From Bacteroides sp. (GTDB taxonomy: Bacteria > Bacteroidota > Bacteroidia > Bacteroidales > Marinifilaceae), in assembly GCA_021771575.1 (NCBI GenBank), contig JAETOX010000007.1, positions 1 through 57,358 on the forward strand: a stretch of DNA of 57,358 bases. Direction: 5' to 3'. The notes under the pieces were generated by a model. That model was not told the origin of the DNA. It did no database searches and saw nothing but the letters and a program-made list of their open reading frames with translations. The translations under genes were made by a program, and so were the position numbers. This document shows, one piece after another, positions 1 through 7,444 of this stretch. Within the stretch, counting starts at the first letter, position 1; the number at the start of each line of letters is the position of its first letter.

Positions 1-1
1 G

Positions 2-2143
2 AAGAACCTGACTTTCGATGTCAGTTTGAATACCGTTTTCACGAAAAAAGAAAATAACGGTACAAGCGTCTCAGAACTGAAAAAAATGATCAGTCCCTGG
101 ACACGTTTAGTAGACGACAACGGGGAATATACCCATGTGCCAACTTCTTTGACGGTATATGAACCCATATTGCTTTCCGAATATGCCGGAAAAACGCCGG
201 CAAGTTGGTTTTATAATCCGGTAGCCGACCGTCCATACAACGACAATACGGCCAATACGATGAATTATCGTTTGCAGGGAGGATTCACCTATACGACTAC
301 GTGGGGCCTCAACCTTAGCGCCAAAGGTCAATACGAATGGCAACGGTATAAGAATCATATCTTCCACGATACCAAATCTTTCTACGTGCGCAATTTCTAT
401 AACACCTATTCTTCTCTAAATAGCGAGACAGGCAAGTATATCTCTTATTTCCCTGCCGGAGGGATTTTCTCCGACGCCGGTAATATTTACGAGGGTTATA
501 ATCTGCGTGGCCAGGCTGATTATACGCTCGCAACCGACAAACATACCCTGACGGTGTTGGCCGGTACAGAAATTCTTTCGGCCTCAACCGAAACGACTCC
601 CGAAATCACCCGCTACGGTTTCAACAAATATACCAACTCAGTAGTTTCTACTCCCGATTATGTCACTTATAACAAGAATATTTTCGGCGTAAATACCCGT
701 ATACCATACGAGCCATTGGGCAGTTTGCAAAATTTGGAAGACCGCTTTTTCTCGGTATATGCGAATGCTTCCTATACTTATGACGATCGTTACTCACTGA
801 CCGCCAGTTTCCGTACAGATGCCTCCAATTTCCAGTCCAAGACACAGCGGGACAAGTTTTCACCGTTCTGGTCGGTAGGAGCCAGCTGGTTGGTTTCCCG
901 GGAGAAATTCATGTCGAAGACCTCGTGGGTAGACCAACTGAAAATCCGGGCATCTTACGGTATTGCCGGAGTGGCTGCCGGAAAAAAGGGGACGTCGAGC
1001 GTAACCACGCTAGCGGTGTATCCGGGAAGTATCACCTATACCGCCAACGAAGCTTATAATACGATTGCGGCAAGAGGGAATGCTACATTGACCTGGGAGA
1101 AATCGCGAACTTACAACATCGGTGTGGATGCTGCCCTGTTCGGGAATAAACTTTCCGGAAGCATCGAATTTTATAACAAGTATTCCTACGACGTACTCTC
1201 GAGAGCTACCGTACCGGTCATTTCGCAAGGAGTAAGTTCCGCCACATTCAATAACGCGGAAGTGCTCAACCGGGGGATAGAGTTATCGGTCAGTTCAAAT
1301 CTGCGTATTGCAGGGGATCTGAAATGGCAGGGAACTTTGAATTATGCTTACAATCACAATGAGGTGAAAAAATATCACTTGCTTACTGCCTATTCAGCAA
1401 TGAATCCTGGATATATCGAAGGTTATCCCATCGATATCGAGCTGGGATACAAAGCGGCCGGGTATACACCCGAAGGTTTAATCATCCTTCAGGGGAAAGA
1501 CGGTACGCAGGAAATTGTTGTCGATCGGGCAACGACGCACAATATGGATCAAATCTCCAGATTGCAGGGAGAGACATTGGCCGACAATAATTGGATTTAT
1601 TATTTAGGGACGACCACTCCGAAGAGTAATCTGAGTTTTTCTAACCAATTTACCTGGAAAGGATTGACCCTTTCGTTTATGATCACCGGCCGGTTCGGTT
1701 ACATCGTGAACCGTGGCGATGCTGTCGGGCACGGATTGTCCGATGCTTCTTTCCCAAAACAGTTGGATAAATCGTTCGGGGTGTATGATCAGGGATACGA
1801 AAACCAGACTTCTTATACCGCTTTCCCTTTACCCAACGACGCTAATTACCCGACCTATCGGTCTATTAGTATGTACATGCGCAATATCAACTCAGCCTTT
1901 GCCAACAACTATATCAAAGGGGATCATATCCGCCTGAATGAAATCTATTTAGGGTTCGATCTGCCCGAACGGTGGTTGGCCCGCCAAAGTGTATTCCGTC
2001 GGGTAAATGTATACGCCCAAGCCGGTAATCTCGGATTGATCTGGAGCGCCAACAAAGAGATGGACCCCGATTATACGGTGGGTAACCTTAAACCGCTGCC
2101 AACATTTACTTTCGGCTTGAAATTGAATTTCAAAAATTGGTAA
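2..2143 (+). CDS. SusC/RagA-family TonB-dependent transporter, 3' part (5' end outside window)
   Basis: Outer-membrane TonB-dependent receptor that imports a ligand captured with its SusD partner. The frame is open to the left edge of the window, so the visible start-like TTG at 26 is internal and the signal peptide, carboxypeptidase-like domain and plug are missing. What is visible is the beta-barrel: alternating aromatic strands, the SusC-type segment TWEKSRTYNIGVDAALF, and a C-terminal strand ending FGLKLNFKNW with an aromatic residue, as usual for outer-membrane barrels. SusD follows after 23 bases. The substrate cannot be told from this part; the thioredoxin downstream may hint at a peptide- or redox-linked ligand, which is speculation. 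Confidence 0.93.
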   Translation, partial: KNLTFDVSLNTVFTKKENNGTSVSELKKMISPWTRLVDDNGEYTHVPTSLTVYEPILLSEYAGKTPASWFYNPVADRPYNDNTANTMNYRLQGGFTYTTTWGLNLSAKGQYEWQRYKNHIFHDTKSFYVRNFYNTYSSLNSETGKYISYFPAGGIFSDAGNIYEGYNLRGQADYTLATDKHTLTVLAGTEILSASTETTPEITRYGFNKYTNSVVSTPDYVTYNKNIFGVNTRIPYEPLGSLQNLEDRFFSVYANASYTYDDRYSLTASFRTDASNFQSKTQRDKFSPFWSVGASWLVSREKFMSKTSWVDQLKIRASYGIAGVAAGKKGTSSVTTLAVYPGSITYTANEAYNTIAARGNATLTWEKSRTYNIGVDAALFGNKLSGSIEFYNKYSYDVLSRATVPVISQGVSSATFNNAEVLNRGIELSVSSNLRIAGDLKWQGTLNYAYNHNEVKKYHLLTAYSAMNPGYIEGYPIDIELGYKAAGYTPEGLIILQGKDGTQEIVVDRATTHNMDQISRLQGETLADNNWIYYLGTTTPKSNLSFSNQFTWKGLTLSFMITGRFGYIVNRGDAVGHGLSDASFPKQLDKSFGVYDQGYENQTSYTAFPLPNDANYPTYRSISMYMRNINSAFANNYIKGDHIRLNEIYLGFDLPERWLARQSVFRRVNVYAQAGNLGLIWSANKEMDPDYTVGNLKPLPTFTFGLKLNFKNW

Positions 2144-2166
2144 AATAACGAATAAAGCATTTAGCT

Positions 2167-3792
2167 ATGAAAAATAATATATCCTTAATTACCTATTTGC
2201 TCGTAGCAGTAAGCCTATTCTGCTCGTGCAACAATTTTCTGGATGAGACACCCAATAAATCGGGTAGTGCTTACATCTATCACATGGATCAGCTTTACGG
2301 CCTGATGGGCAGCCCCGACCTGTACATGATGAGTTATGCAGAACCGGATTATTTAGACTATGGGATGGTGGAACCTTATATGTATCAACAAATGTTGTTG
2401 GGCGACGCCGTAGAATTCGATCCTCAATTCTGGTATACCGGGATGCAGGGGATATTTAATGGTGCTTATAATGTATATCGCTGGGATGAAGAAGAGCTCA
2501 CAGATCCATTCGGTATGAATAATTTGTGGACCCCTGCCTATAACCGGATTTATACTTGCAATACCGTATTGGAAAATTTGGATAATGTGATACAGACCAC
2601 GGAAAATATCCGTTATCAGGTAGAAGGCGAAGCCCGTTTCGGAAGAGCCTATTATCACTTTATGCTTTTGACTCAATTCTGTTTATGGAAGGAAGAGGCT
2701 CCCGGTATCGGATACCGGGAAGATACCGATGCCAGCAGCATTCCTGCCCGTCAGACGGTAGGGTATACACTCAGCCGGATTTACGAAGATTTACAATTAG
2801 CCGAAAGTGCTTTAGCAAAAGCAGGCCGTACAGCTTTTGATTCAGAGCATAATCACCGGCCGACTGTTCCGACGGTACAGGCTTTCCGGGCCCGCGTCGA
2901 CCTTTACCGGGGCAATTATCCATCGGCTTTGTCCAATGCCTCGGCAGCTTTGGAGGCCCATCATACTTTGGTCGATTTCAAAAACGATCCGTTGTATGAA
3001 TTGTTTCTCTCCACGGAATATCATTTTCTGGATCCGACCGACAGCCATATCGAACGGACAGTGACAGCCCGGACCATGACAGAAATGAATAACCGGGGCT
3101 GTGAATCGATCCCGGAATATGAAGAATTATACCTACCGCATCTGACTTCGCTGGATTATGGTGGCAATGCACCTCTTTCCGAGTCGTTTTACAGACTTTT
3201 CGACCGGGAGAACGATGCCCGCTGGATTTATTTCTACAATACCTACAGCCTGCTGGGCTATGCATCGGGGGTTTTACAAACCCTCGACATAGAGGGGGAA
3301 ACAGTTGATAACTGTATCAAATGGGCCGACCAGCAATGGCTAAAACCCTGCTGGTACCAGACTTATTTTCGTTTTGGCCGATACAGTCCGATTGGTGTTA
3401 TCGGTATGACTACAGCAGAGATGTACCTCATCAAAGCCGAATGTATGGCACGTAGCGGTCAAAACGGAGAGGCTGCAGAACTGCTGAAAACGTTCCGCCG
3501 GACACGTTTTATGAACGAAACAGCAGCCAACAACATCACTGGCAGCGTGCAAGATGTTTTGGACGAGCGTACACGCGAAATGGGGGCTGTATGGCGTTTC
3601 TTCGATATGAAACGTCTGAACGGTGCAGAAAATGCCGGGCTTTATATCCGGCGTCGGATACTCTCCGATATCACCGATCCGGATTCTGTAACCGAATTGG
3701 TCATCGCTCCCGATGATCCCCGTTGGGCTATGCCTTTCAATCCGGAGGAAGCAGATAATATGAGTTGGAACCAAAATGAAGGTTGGAATTAA
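2167..3792 (+). CDS. SusD/RagB-family nutrient-binding outer-membrane lipoprotein
   Basis: Surface lid lipoprotein that captures ligand for the SusC just upstream. The 541-residue product begins with a lipoprotein signal whose lipobox ends at FCSC, followed by the SusD-typical NNFLDETP. The helical TPR-like N-terminal half includes the family segment EARFGRAYYHFMLLTQF, and the C-terminal half has AEMYLIKAECMAR and a DERTREMGAVWRFFDMKRL motif; all are standard SusD signatures. The ATG at 2167 fits the signal peptide. It ends 2 bases before the next start, so the three genes are probably cotranscribed. The ligand is unknown. Confidence 0.93.
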   Translation: MKNNISLITYLLVAVSLFCSCNNFLDETPNKSGSAYIYHMDQLYGLMGSPDLYMMSYAEPDYLDYGMVEPYMYQQMLLGDAVEFDPQFWYTGMQGIFNGAYNVYRWDEEELTDPFGMNNLWTPAYNRIYTCNTVLENLDNVIQTTENIRYQVEGEARFGRAYYHFMLLTQFCLWKEEAPGIGYREDTDASSIPARQTVGYTLSRIYEDLQLAESALAKAGRTAFDSEHNHRPTVPTVQAFRARVDLYRGNYPSALSNASAALEAHHTLVDFKNDPLYELFLSTEYHFLDPTDSHIERTVTARTMTEMNNRGCESIPEYEELYLPHLTSLDYGGNAPLSESFYRLFDRENDARWIYFYNTYSLLGYASGVLQTLDIEGETVDNCIKWADQQWLKPCWYQTYFRFGRYSPIGVIGMTTAEMYLIKAECMARSGQNGEAAELLKTFRRTRFMNETAANNITGSVQDVLDERTREMGAVWRFFDMKRLNGAENAGLYIRRRILSDITDPDSVTELVIAPDDPRWAMPFNPEEADNMSWNQNEGWN

Positions 3793-3794
3793 AC

Positions 3795-4937
3795 ATGATA
3801 AAGACTATGAAAATTGTAAATTGGATTTTAATCACGGGACTTGGAGTTGCACTCTCCCTTTCGGCCTGCAACCGACAACCTTTATATACCATTGAAGGTA
3901 CTATCGAGGAATCCGGATACGAAGGGAAAAAAGTTGTACTGATCCAAAGCGAACTGTCCAAGAATGGCCCCTTTCGGTCAGACACTGCAATTGTAATCAA
4001 TGGGCGATACAGTTTTAAAGGAAAAATAGAGCAGCCTGAATGCTATGATATCTGGATAGCTCCCTACAGCAGAAATACCATCTACATTCATTTTGTACTC
4101 GATAATGCAGATATCAAAATCCATACGGATGCAGAAGGAGAAAGTTCAGTTTCCGGCACTGCCGATAACGAACGGTACCAAGAATTCAAAGAGACAAAAA
4201 AAACGCTAAGCCAGAAATTGCGGACAACCTATAGCACGCTACGCACTGCCAAAGCCGCAGAACCACTGACTAAAGAACAGGAAAGTAAGCTAAAGGAAGA
4301 AGAAAACAATTGCCGGCAGGAAATTGAGAAATTTACTTTTGAATTTGTAAAGAAGAATATCAATAATCCTATAAGCTTGATTGAATTATACAATTGCATA
4401 ACGGTCATGTCGGAAGAAAAACAGCAGGAATTGTTCTCCGGAGCAAATGAAAGGACTTTAAAGCTTCCTGTTGTAGAAAAGGTTCAAGGGAAGATCCGGG
4501 CATTGCGACAAACGGCTGTCGGACAGCCTTTTACCGATTTCCAAATGACTGATCCAGATGGACAGGAAATCGCGCTTTCGGATTATGCCGGTAAAGGGAA
4601 ATATGTATTGGTCGACTTTTGGGCTTCCTGGTGTAAGGGTTGCGTTGCAGAAATTCCCAGCATAAAAGCGGAGTATGCCAAGTATAAAGACCGGGGGTTA
4701 CAAGTGGTAGGCGTATCGCTTGACGCTAACCGCGAAGCTTGGCTGAAAGCCCTCAATAAATTGGATACCCCCTGGCCTCAGATGTTCGATGCCCGGGGCT
4801 GGGAATGTGATGCGGCACAAGCATATGGCTTCTCGAGTATTCCACAGCTGGTGCTTTTGGATCCGGATGGCAAGATTATTGCCCGTAATATCCACGGCGA
4901 GGAATTACAACGAAAGTTAGCAGAAGTACTGAAATAA
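3795..4937 (+). CDS. TlpA-like thioredoxin-fold lipoprotein with N-terminal DUF4369-like domain
   Basis: Predicted envelope thiol-disulfide oxidoreductase. After the lipobox (SLSAC) comes a beta-rich N-terminal domain starting TIEGTIEESGYEGKKV, typical of DUF4369, then a charged helical linker. The C-terminal AhpC/TSA/TlpA domain has the active site WASWCKGC and the cis-Pro segment SSIPQLVLLDPDGKII. An in-frame TTG lies at 3783, inside the end of susD, but ATG 3795 (or ATG 3807, MKIVNWILI) gives a normal signal peptide and avoids the overlap. Such proteins often sit behind SusC/SusD pairs in Bacteroidales; their partner proteins are largely unknown. Confidence 0.88.
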   Translation: MIKTMKIVNWILITGLGVALSLSACNRQPLYTIEGTIEESGYEGKKVVLIQSELSKNGPFRSDTAIVINGRYSFKGKIEQPECYDIWIAPYSRNTIYIHFVLDNADIKIHTDAEGESSVSGTADNERYQEFKETKKTLSQKLRTTYSTLRTAKAAEPLTKEQESKLKEEENNCRQEIEKFTFEFVKKNINNPISLIELYNCITVMSEEKQQELFSGANERTLKLPVVEKVQGKIRALRQTAVGQPFTDFQMTDPDGQEIALSDYAGKGKYVLVDFWASWCKGCVAEIPSIKAEYAKYKDRGLQVVGVSLDANREAWLKALNKLDTPWPQMFDARGWECDAAQAYGFSSIPQLVLLDPDGKIIARNIHGEELQRKLAEVLK

Positions 4938-4958
4938 CCTATTGCTCTTTCAGTACAG

Positions 4959-5001
4959 AATCCGCAAAGCGATGTGCATACCATGCATGGCTTTGCGGAT
5001 T
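4959..5001. terminator. Inverted repeat between convergent genes, possible bidirectional terminator
   Basis: A perfect 12-bp stem, AATCCGCAAAGC (4959-4970) with GCTTTGCGGATT (4990-5001), lies between the end of the tlpA-like gene (+) and the end of the ECF sigma gene (-). There is no clear U-tract on either side, so termination efficiency is uncertain. Confidence 0.55.
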
Positions 5002-5025
5002 AAATGTGCCAATAACACAGTAATT

Positions 5026-5583
5026 TCATTGGATCATCCCCAGCAGGAAAGAAAGAGGGCCGAGAATCTTTTTCAATTTTTGAATACCGTGTGATTTGAG
5101 TAATTTGACAGTAGCAACCGTAATTCCCATTTTACGGGCGATTTCTTCTTGCGGCAAACCATCGCAGGAATAGCTGATTACGGCGGCTGTACGCGGCGAA
5201 AGTTGTTTGACGGCCTCCGAAAGCAGACGATATCTTTCTTCTTCTATCACCCATAGGGCTGCCTTTTGTTCGAACAGATAATTATCGACATGAGCAAGAT
5301 GATTTTTCTGTGTCCGTATGTGATTCAGGGCCAGATTACGAACGGCAAGATACAGGAAATTACGTAGTGACGGACCAGGCGTCAGTTTGCATCTTTTTTC
5401 CCAAAGGTTGATAAATACTTCCTGTACAATATCTTCAGCAACAAGGGTATTTCCGACAATCCTGAATGCAAAAGCACAGAGTGTAGCAGCATAACGCTGC
5501 ATTATAATTCCGAAAGCTTCGGCATCATGCTGCGTAATACGTTCGAAAAGTGTACTGTCGTCTATGTAAACGTGCTGGACCAT
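5026..5583 (-). CDS. ECF RNA polymerase sigma factor (sigma-70 family)
   Basis: Two-domain sigma factor of 185 residues, the usual ECF length. Region 2 is seen in FGIIMQRYAATLCAFAFRIV and the core-binding/-10 recognition segment AEDIVQEVFINLWEKR. Region 4 is seen in LSPRTAAVISYSCDGLPQEEIA, followed by the helix-turn-helix GITVATVKLLKSHGIQKL. Bacteroidales factors of this type normally work with a FecR anti-sigma and an STN-containing SusC. No fecR is adjacent. The nearest visible FecR lies about 19 kb away at the other end of the same-strand GH92 locus, so this factor may serve that locus; a second FecR could lie left of the window. The upstream spacer carries promoter-like boxes and a 14-bp palindrome. 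Confidence 0.92.
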   Translation of the reverse strand: MVQHVYIDDSTLFERITQHDAEAFGIIMQRYAATLCAFAFRIVGNTLVAEDIVQEVFINLWEKRCKLTPGPSLRNFLYLAVRNLALNHIRTQKNHLAHVDNYLFEQKAALWVIEEERYRLLSEAVKQLSPRTAAVISYSCDGLPQEEIARKMGITVATVKLLKSHGIQKLKKILGPLSFLLGMIQ

Positions 5584-5587
5584 AAAG

Positions 5588-5622
5588 CAAAATTAGGCAT
5601 AAATTTGTAATGAACAAATTTA
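5588..5622 (-). promoter_or_regulatory. Promoter-like boxes of the ECF sigma gene
   Basis: On the minus strand TAATTTTG (5595-5588) matches the Bacteroidales -7 consensus TAnnTTTG, with TTTG (5618-5615) 19 bases upstream as a -33 box. An overlapping TAAATTTG (5622-5615) is an alternative -7 box. The first would start transcription almost at the ATG; the second gives a leader of about 30 bases. Confidence 0.5.
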
Positions 5623-5655
5623 CCGTATTTTATTAAAGCGAGTAGTAACATGGCG

Positions 5656-5669
5656 ACATGACGTCATGT
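5656..5669. promoter_or_regulatory. 14-bp perfect palindrome, possible operator
   Basis: ACATGACGTCATGT equals its own reverse complement. It lies 34 bases upstream of the promoter-like boxes of the ECF sigma gene and 20 bases past the stop of the EFR1-like gene. A dimeric regulator could bind here; no adjacent regulator gene identifies it. Confidence 0.35.
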
Positions 5670-5689
5670 TCCTCTTCCGGAGTAGCTCA

Positions 5690-6520
5690 TCAAAACAATT
5701 CGATCGCAGCTTTACTCAAGGAATAGGTGTTTTCAAGAAAGTGAACATGGCTTAGATAGGCTTCGTCTGTGAATTGTTTGGCCTCCGCCGGACAATGTCT
5801 GATACAGGCGTTACATTTTATGCAAATGCCGGAAACAACAGCCGGATTTCCGGCATCGATGGCTCCCATGGGACAAACCGTTAAACATTGTCCACAAGCA
5901 GTGCAAACCTGGGTCGTTACAGGTTTTGCTTTCAGAAAATTAACCGGTTCTCCTCCGACTCCCAAAGGACGGTAATACCCACCATAATCAGGAGCAGTTT
6001 GCCCGGGAATTTCGATCAGAGCAAAGTTCTTTCCATCAGCACAGGCGATTCGCCGGACAATCTTTTCGGCAAATTGTTCAGCCACGTGCAGATCTGTCTG
6101 GTTCGGTCGTCCTGTAGCCAGTTTATCGGAAAAAGAATGCCGGCCGACGAAAGCAGCTGCGGCAATCGAGTGAAAACCGGCATTTTCCAATATATCCCGG
6201 AGCTCTGTTAAGGCATTCCCGTAGGAACGATTCCCATACATGACAACGGGTACAGCCAACGCCCCATCACTCTTCCAGCTTTTCAGGTAAGGAAGCAATA
6301 AATTTGGCAAGCGCCCGGCATAGACAGGCAACCCGACAATCGCCAACTCACCTCCGGCAATTTGCGGAGCTTCCTGTCTGTCCAATGGTAAAGTAAAATC
6401 CCGGATATCCAGGGGAAGTCCCTGCCCTATATTGGCTATCGTACCTGCAATACGAGTAACGAGGGTCCGGGTAGTCTGCGTCGGACTGAAATATAAGGCA
6501 TGTATTCTTCGAATCTGCAT
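5690..6520 (-). CDS. EFR1-like flavodoxin/ferredoxin fusion protein
   Basis: Cytoplasmic electron-transfer protein, 276 residues, no signal peptide. The N-terminal flavodoxin-like fold has the FMN-phosphate loop SPTQTTR at about 12-18 and a GLPVYAGRLP segment. The C-terminus carries two 4Fe-4S ferredoxin motifs, CTACGQCLTVCP and CIKCNACIRHCP. The family is annotated as EFR1 ferrodoxin; its physiological partners are not established. It starts 27 bases after the EEP-family gene, so it is probably the distal gene of the GH92 operon, although its link to glycan use is unclear. It may merely have been captured by the transcript. Confidence 0.87.
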   Translation of the reverse strand: MQIRRIHALYFSPTQTTRTLVTRIAGTIANIGQGLPLDIRDFTLPLDRQEAPQIAGGELAIVGLPVYAGRLPNLLLPYLKSWKSDGALAVPVVMYGNRSYGNALTELRDILENAGFHSIAAAAFVGRHSFSDKLATGRPNQTDLHVAEQFAEKIVRRIACADGKNFALIEIPGQTAPDYGGYYRPLGVGGEPVNFLKAKPVTTQVCTACGQCLTVCPMGAIDAGNPAVVSGICIKCNACIRHCPAEAKQFTDEAYLSHVHFLENTYSLSKAAIELF

Positions 6521-6547
6521 GTAAAGCGTTCTCTTTTGTTTATAAAA

Positions 6548-7429
6548 CTATAATTCGATAACCGACAATAACGGATAATGATCGGACACAAAGAGTTCCC
6601 CGCGAGTATCCGTAAGAATAGCCGATTGGAGCACCCGCCCGGTATGTTTTACAAAAATATAATCGAGAATTGTCCTCCGTTCCGGAGCCAATTTTCCATA
6701 ATCGTGAAAGGAAAATTCCGGACCATAACGAAAAGCAGCCACCGAACGGCTATCGATAAGATAATCGGAAGTAGTGGTATCGGTTAAAGCCAGGATCACC
6801 CCGGAAGCCGGCGAAGAATTAAAATCGCCCGAGACGATCACCGGAGCATCTCCCGCTATTTCCCGGATTTTACTTTTCAATAGTTTACAACTTTCCCGAC
6901 GGGCAACCTGACCAACATGGTCGAAATGGGTATTGAAAAAATAAAATATTTTCTTCGATTTTTTATCCTGCAACTTTACCCAGGTAACCACTCTCTCACA
7001 AGCAGCATCCCAGCTTTTTTTTCCGATAGCTTCCGGATTTTCCGACAGCCAGAATGTCTGCTGCCCCAACAAACAAAAACGATCTTTCCGAAAAAATACC
7101 GCACTGTATTCCCCCTTTTCCTTGCCATCCTCACGTCCCACACCCACTGCTTCGTATTCCGGCAAACGCTGACATATATCCTGGAGTTGGTGGTGTAGAA
7201 CCTCCTGGGCTCCGATCAAATCCGGATGATGAAAACGAATCATATCACAAGCATAGTCTTTCCGGTTGCTCCACCGATTCAAACCGTCTTTGTCCGTATC
7301 CATCCGGATATTAAAAGACATCACCCGGATCGTTTGTTTTTTGTCTTTTCCTGTAGCGGCTATCGAGATTATCGATAAACACAACCATATACATAACGAT
7401 ATGCTCTTCATATTTTTATAACTTTTCAT
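6548..7429 (-). CDS. Secreted endonuclease/exonuclease/phosphatase (EEP)-family hydrolase
   Basis: Metal-dependent phosphoester hydrolase of the DNase I/EEP fold, exported by an N-terminal signal peptide (hydrophobic LCIWLCLSIISIAAT). Fold motifs are complete: MSFNIRMD, IGAQEV (metal Glu), FNTHFDHVG, GDFNSSP (Asp/Asn), LDYIFV and the catalytic SDHYPL. Length 293 is normal. The EEP fold covers nucleases, sphingomyelinases, inositol-polyphosphate phosphatases and sugar-phosphate diesterases. Secretion and its position 15 bases after a GH92 gene favour a glycan- or lipid-linked phosphodiester over DNA. ATG 7411 (MKSISL) is an alternative start giving a tighter signal peptide. Confidence 0.88.
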   Translation of the reverse strand: MKSYKNMKSISLCIWLCLSIISIAATGKDKKQTIRVMSFNIRMDTDKDGLNRWSNRKDYACDMIRFHHPDLIGAQEVLHHQLQDICQRLPEYEAVGVGREDGKEKGEYSAVFFRKDRFCLLGQQTFWLSENPEAIGKKSWDAACERVVTWVKLQDKKSKKIFYFFNTHFDHVGQVARRESCKLLKSKIREIAGDAPVIVSGDFNSSPASGVILALTDTTTSDYLIDSRSVAAFRYGPEFSFHDYGKLAPERRTILDYIFVKHTGRVLQSAILTDTRGELFVSDHYPLLSVIEL

Positions 7430-7444
7430 TTATTTGACGCAAAA

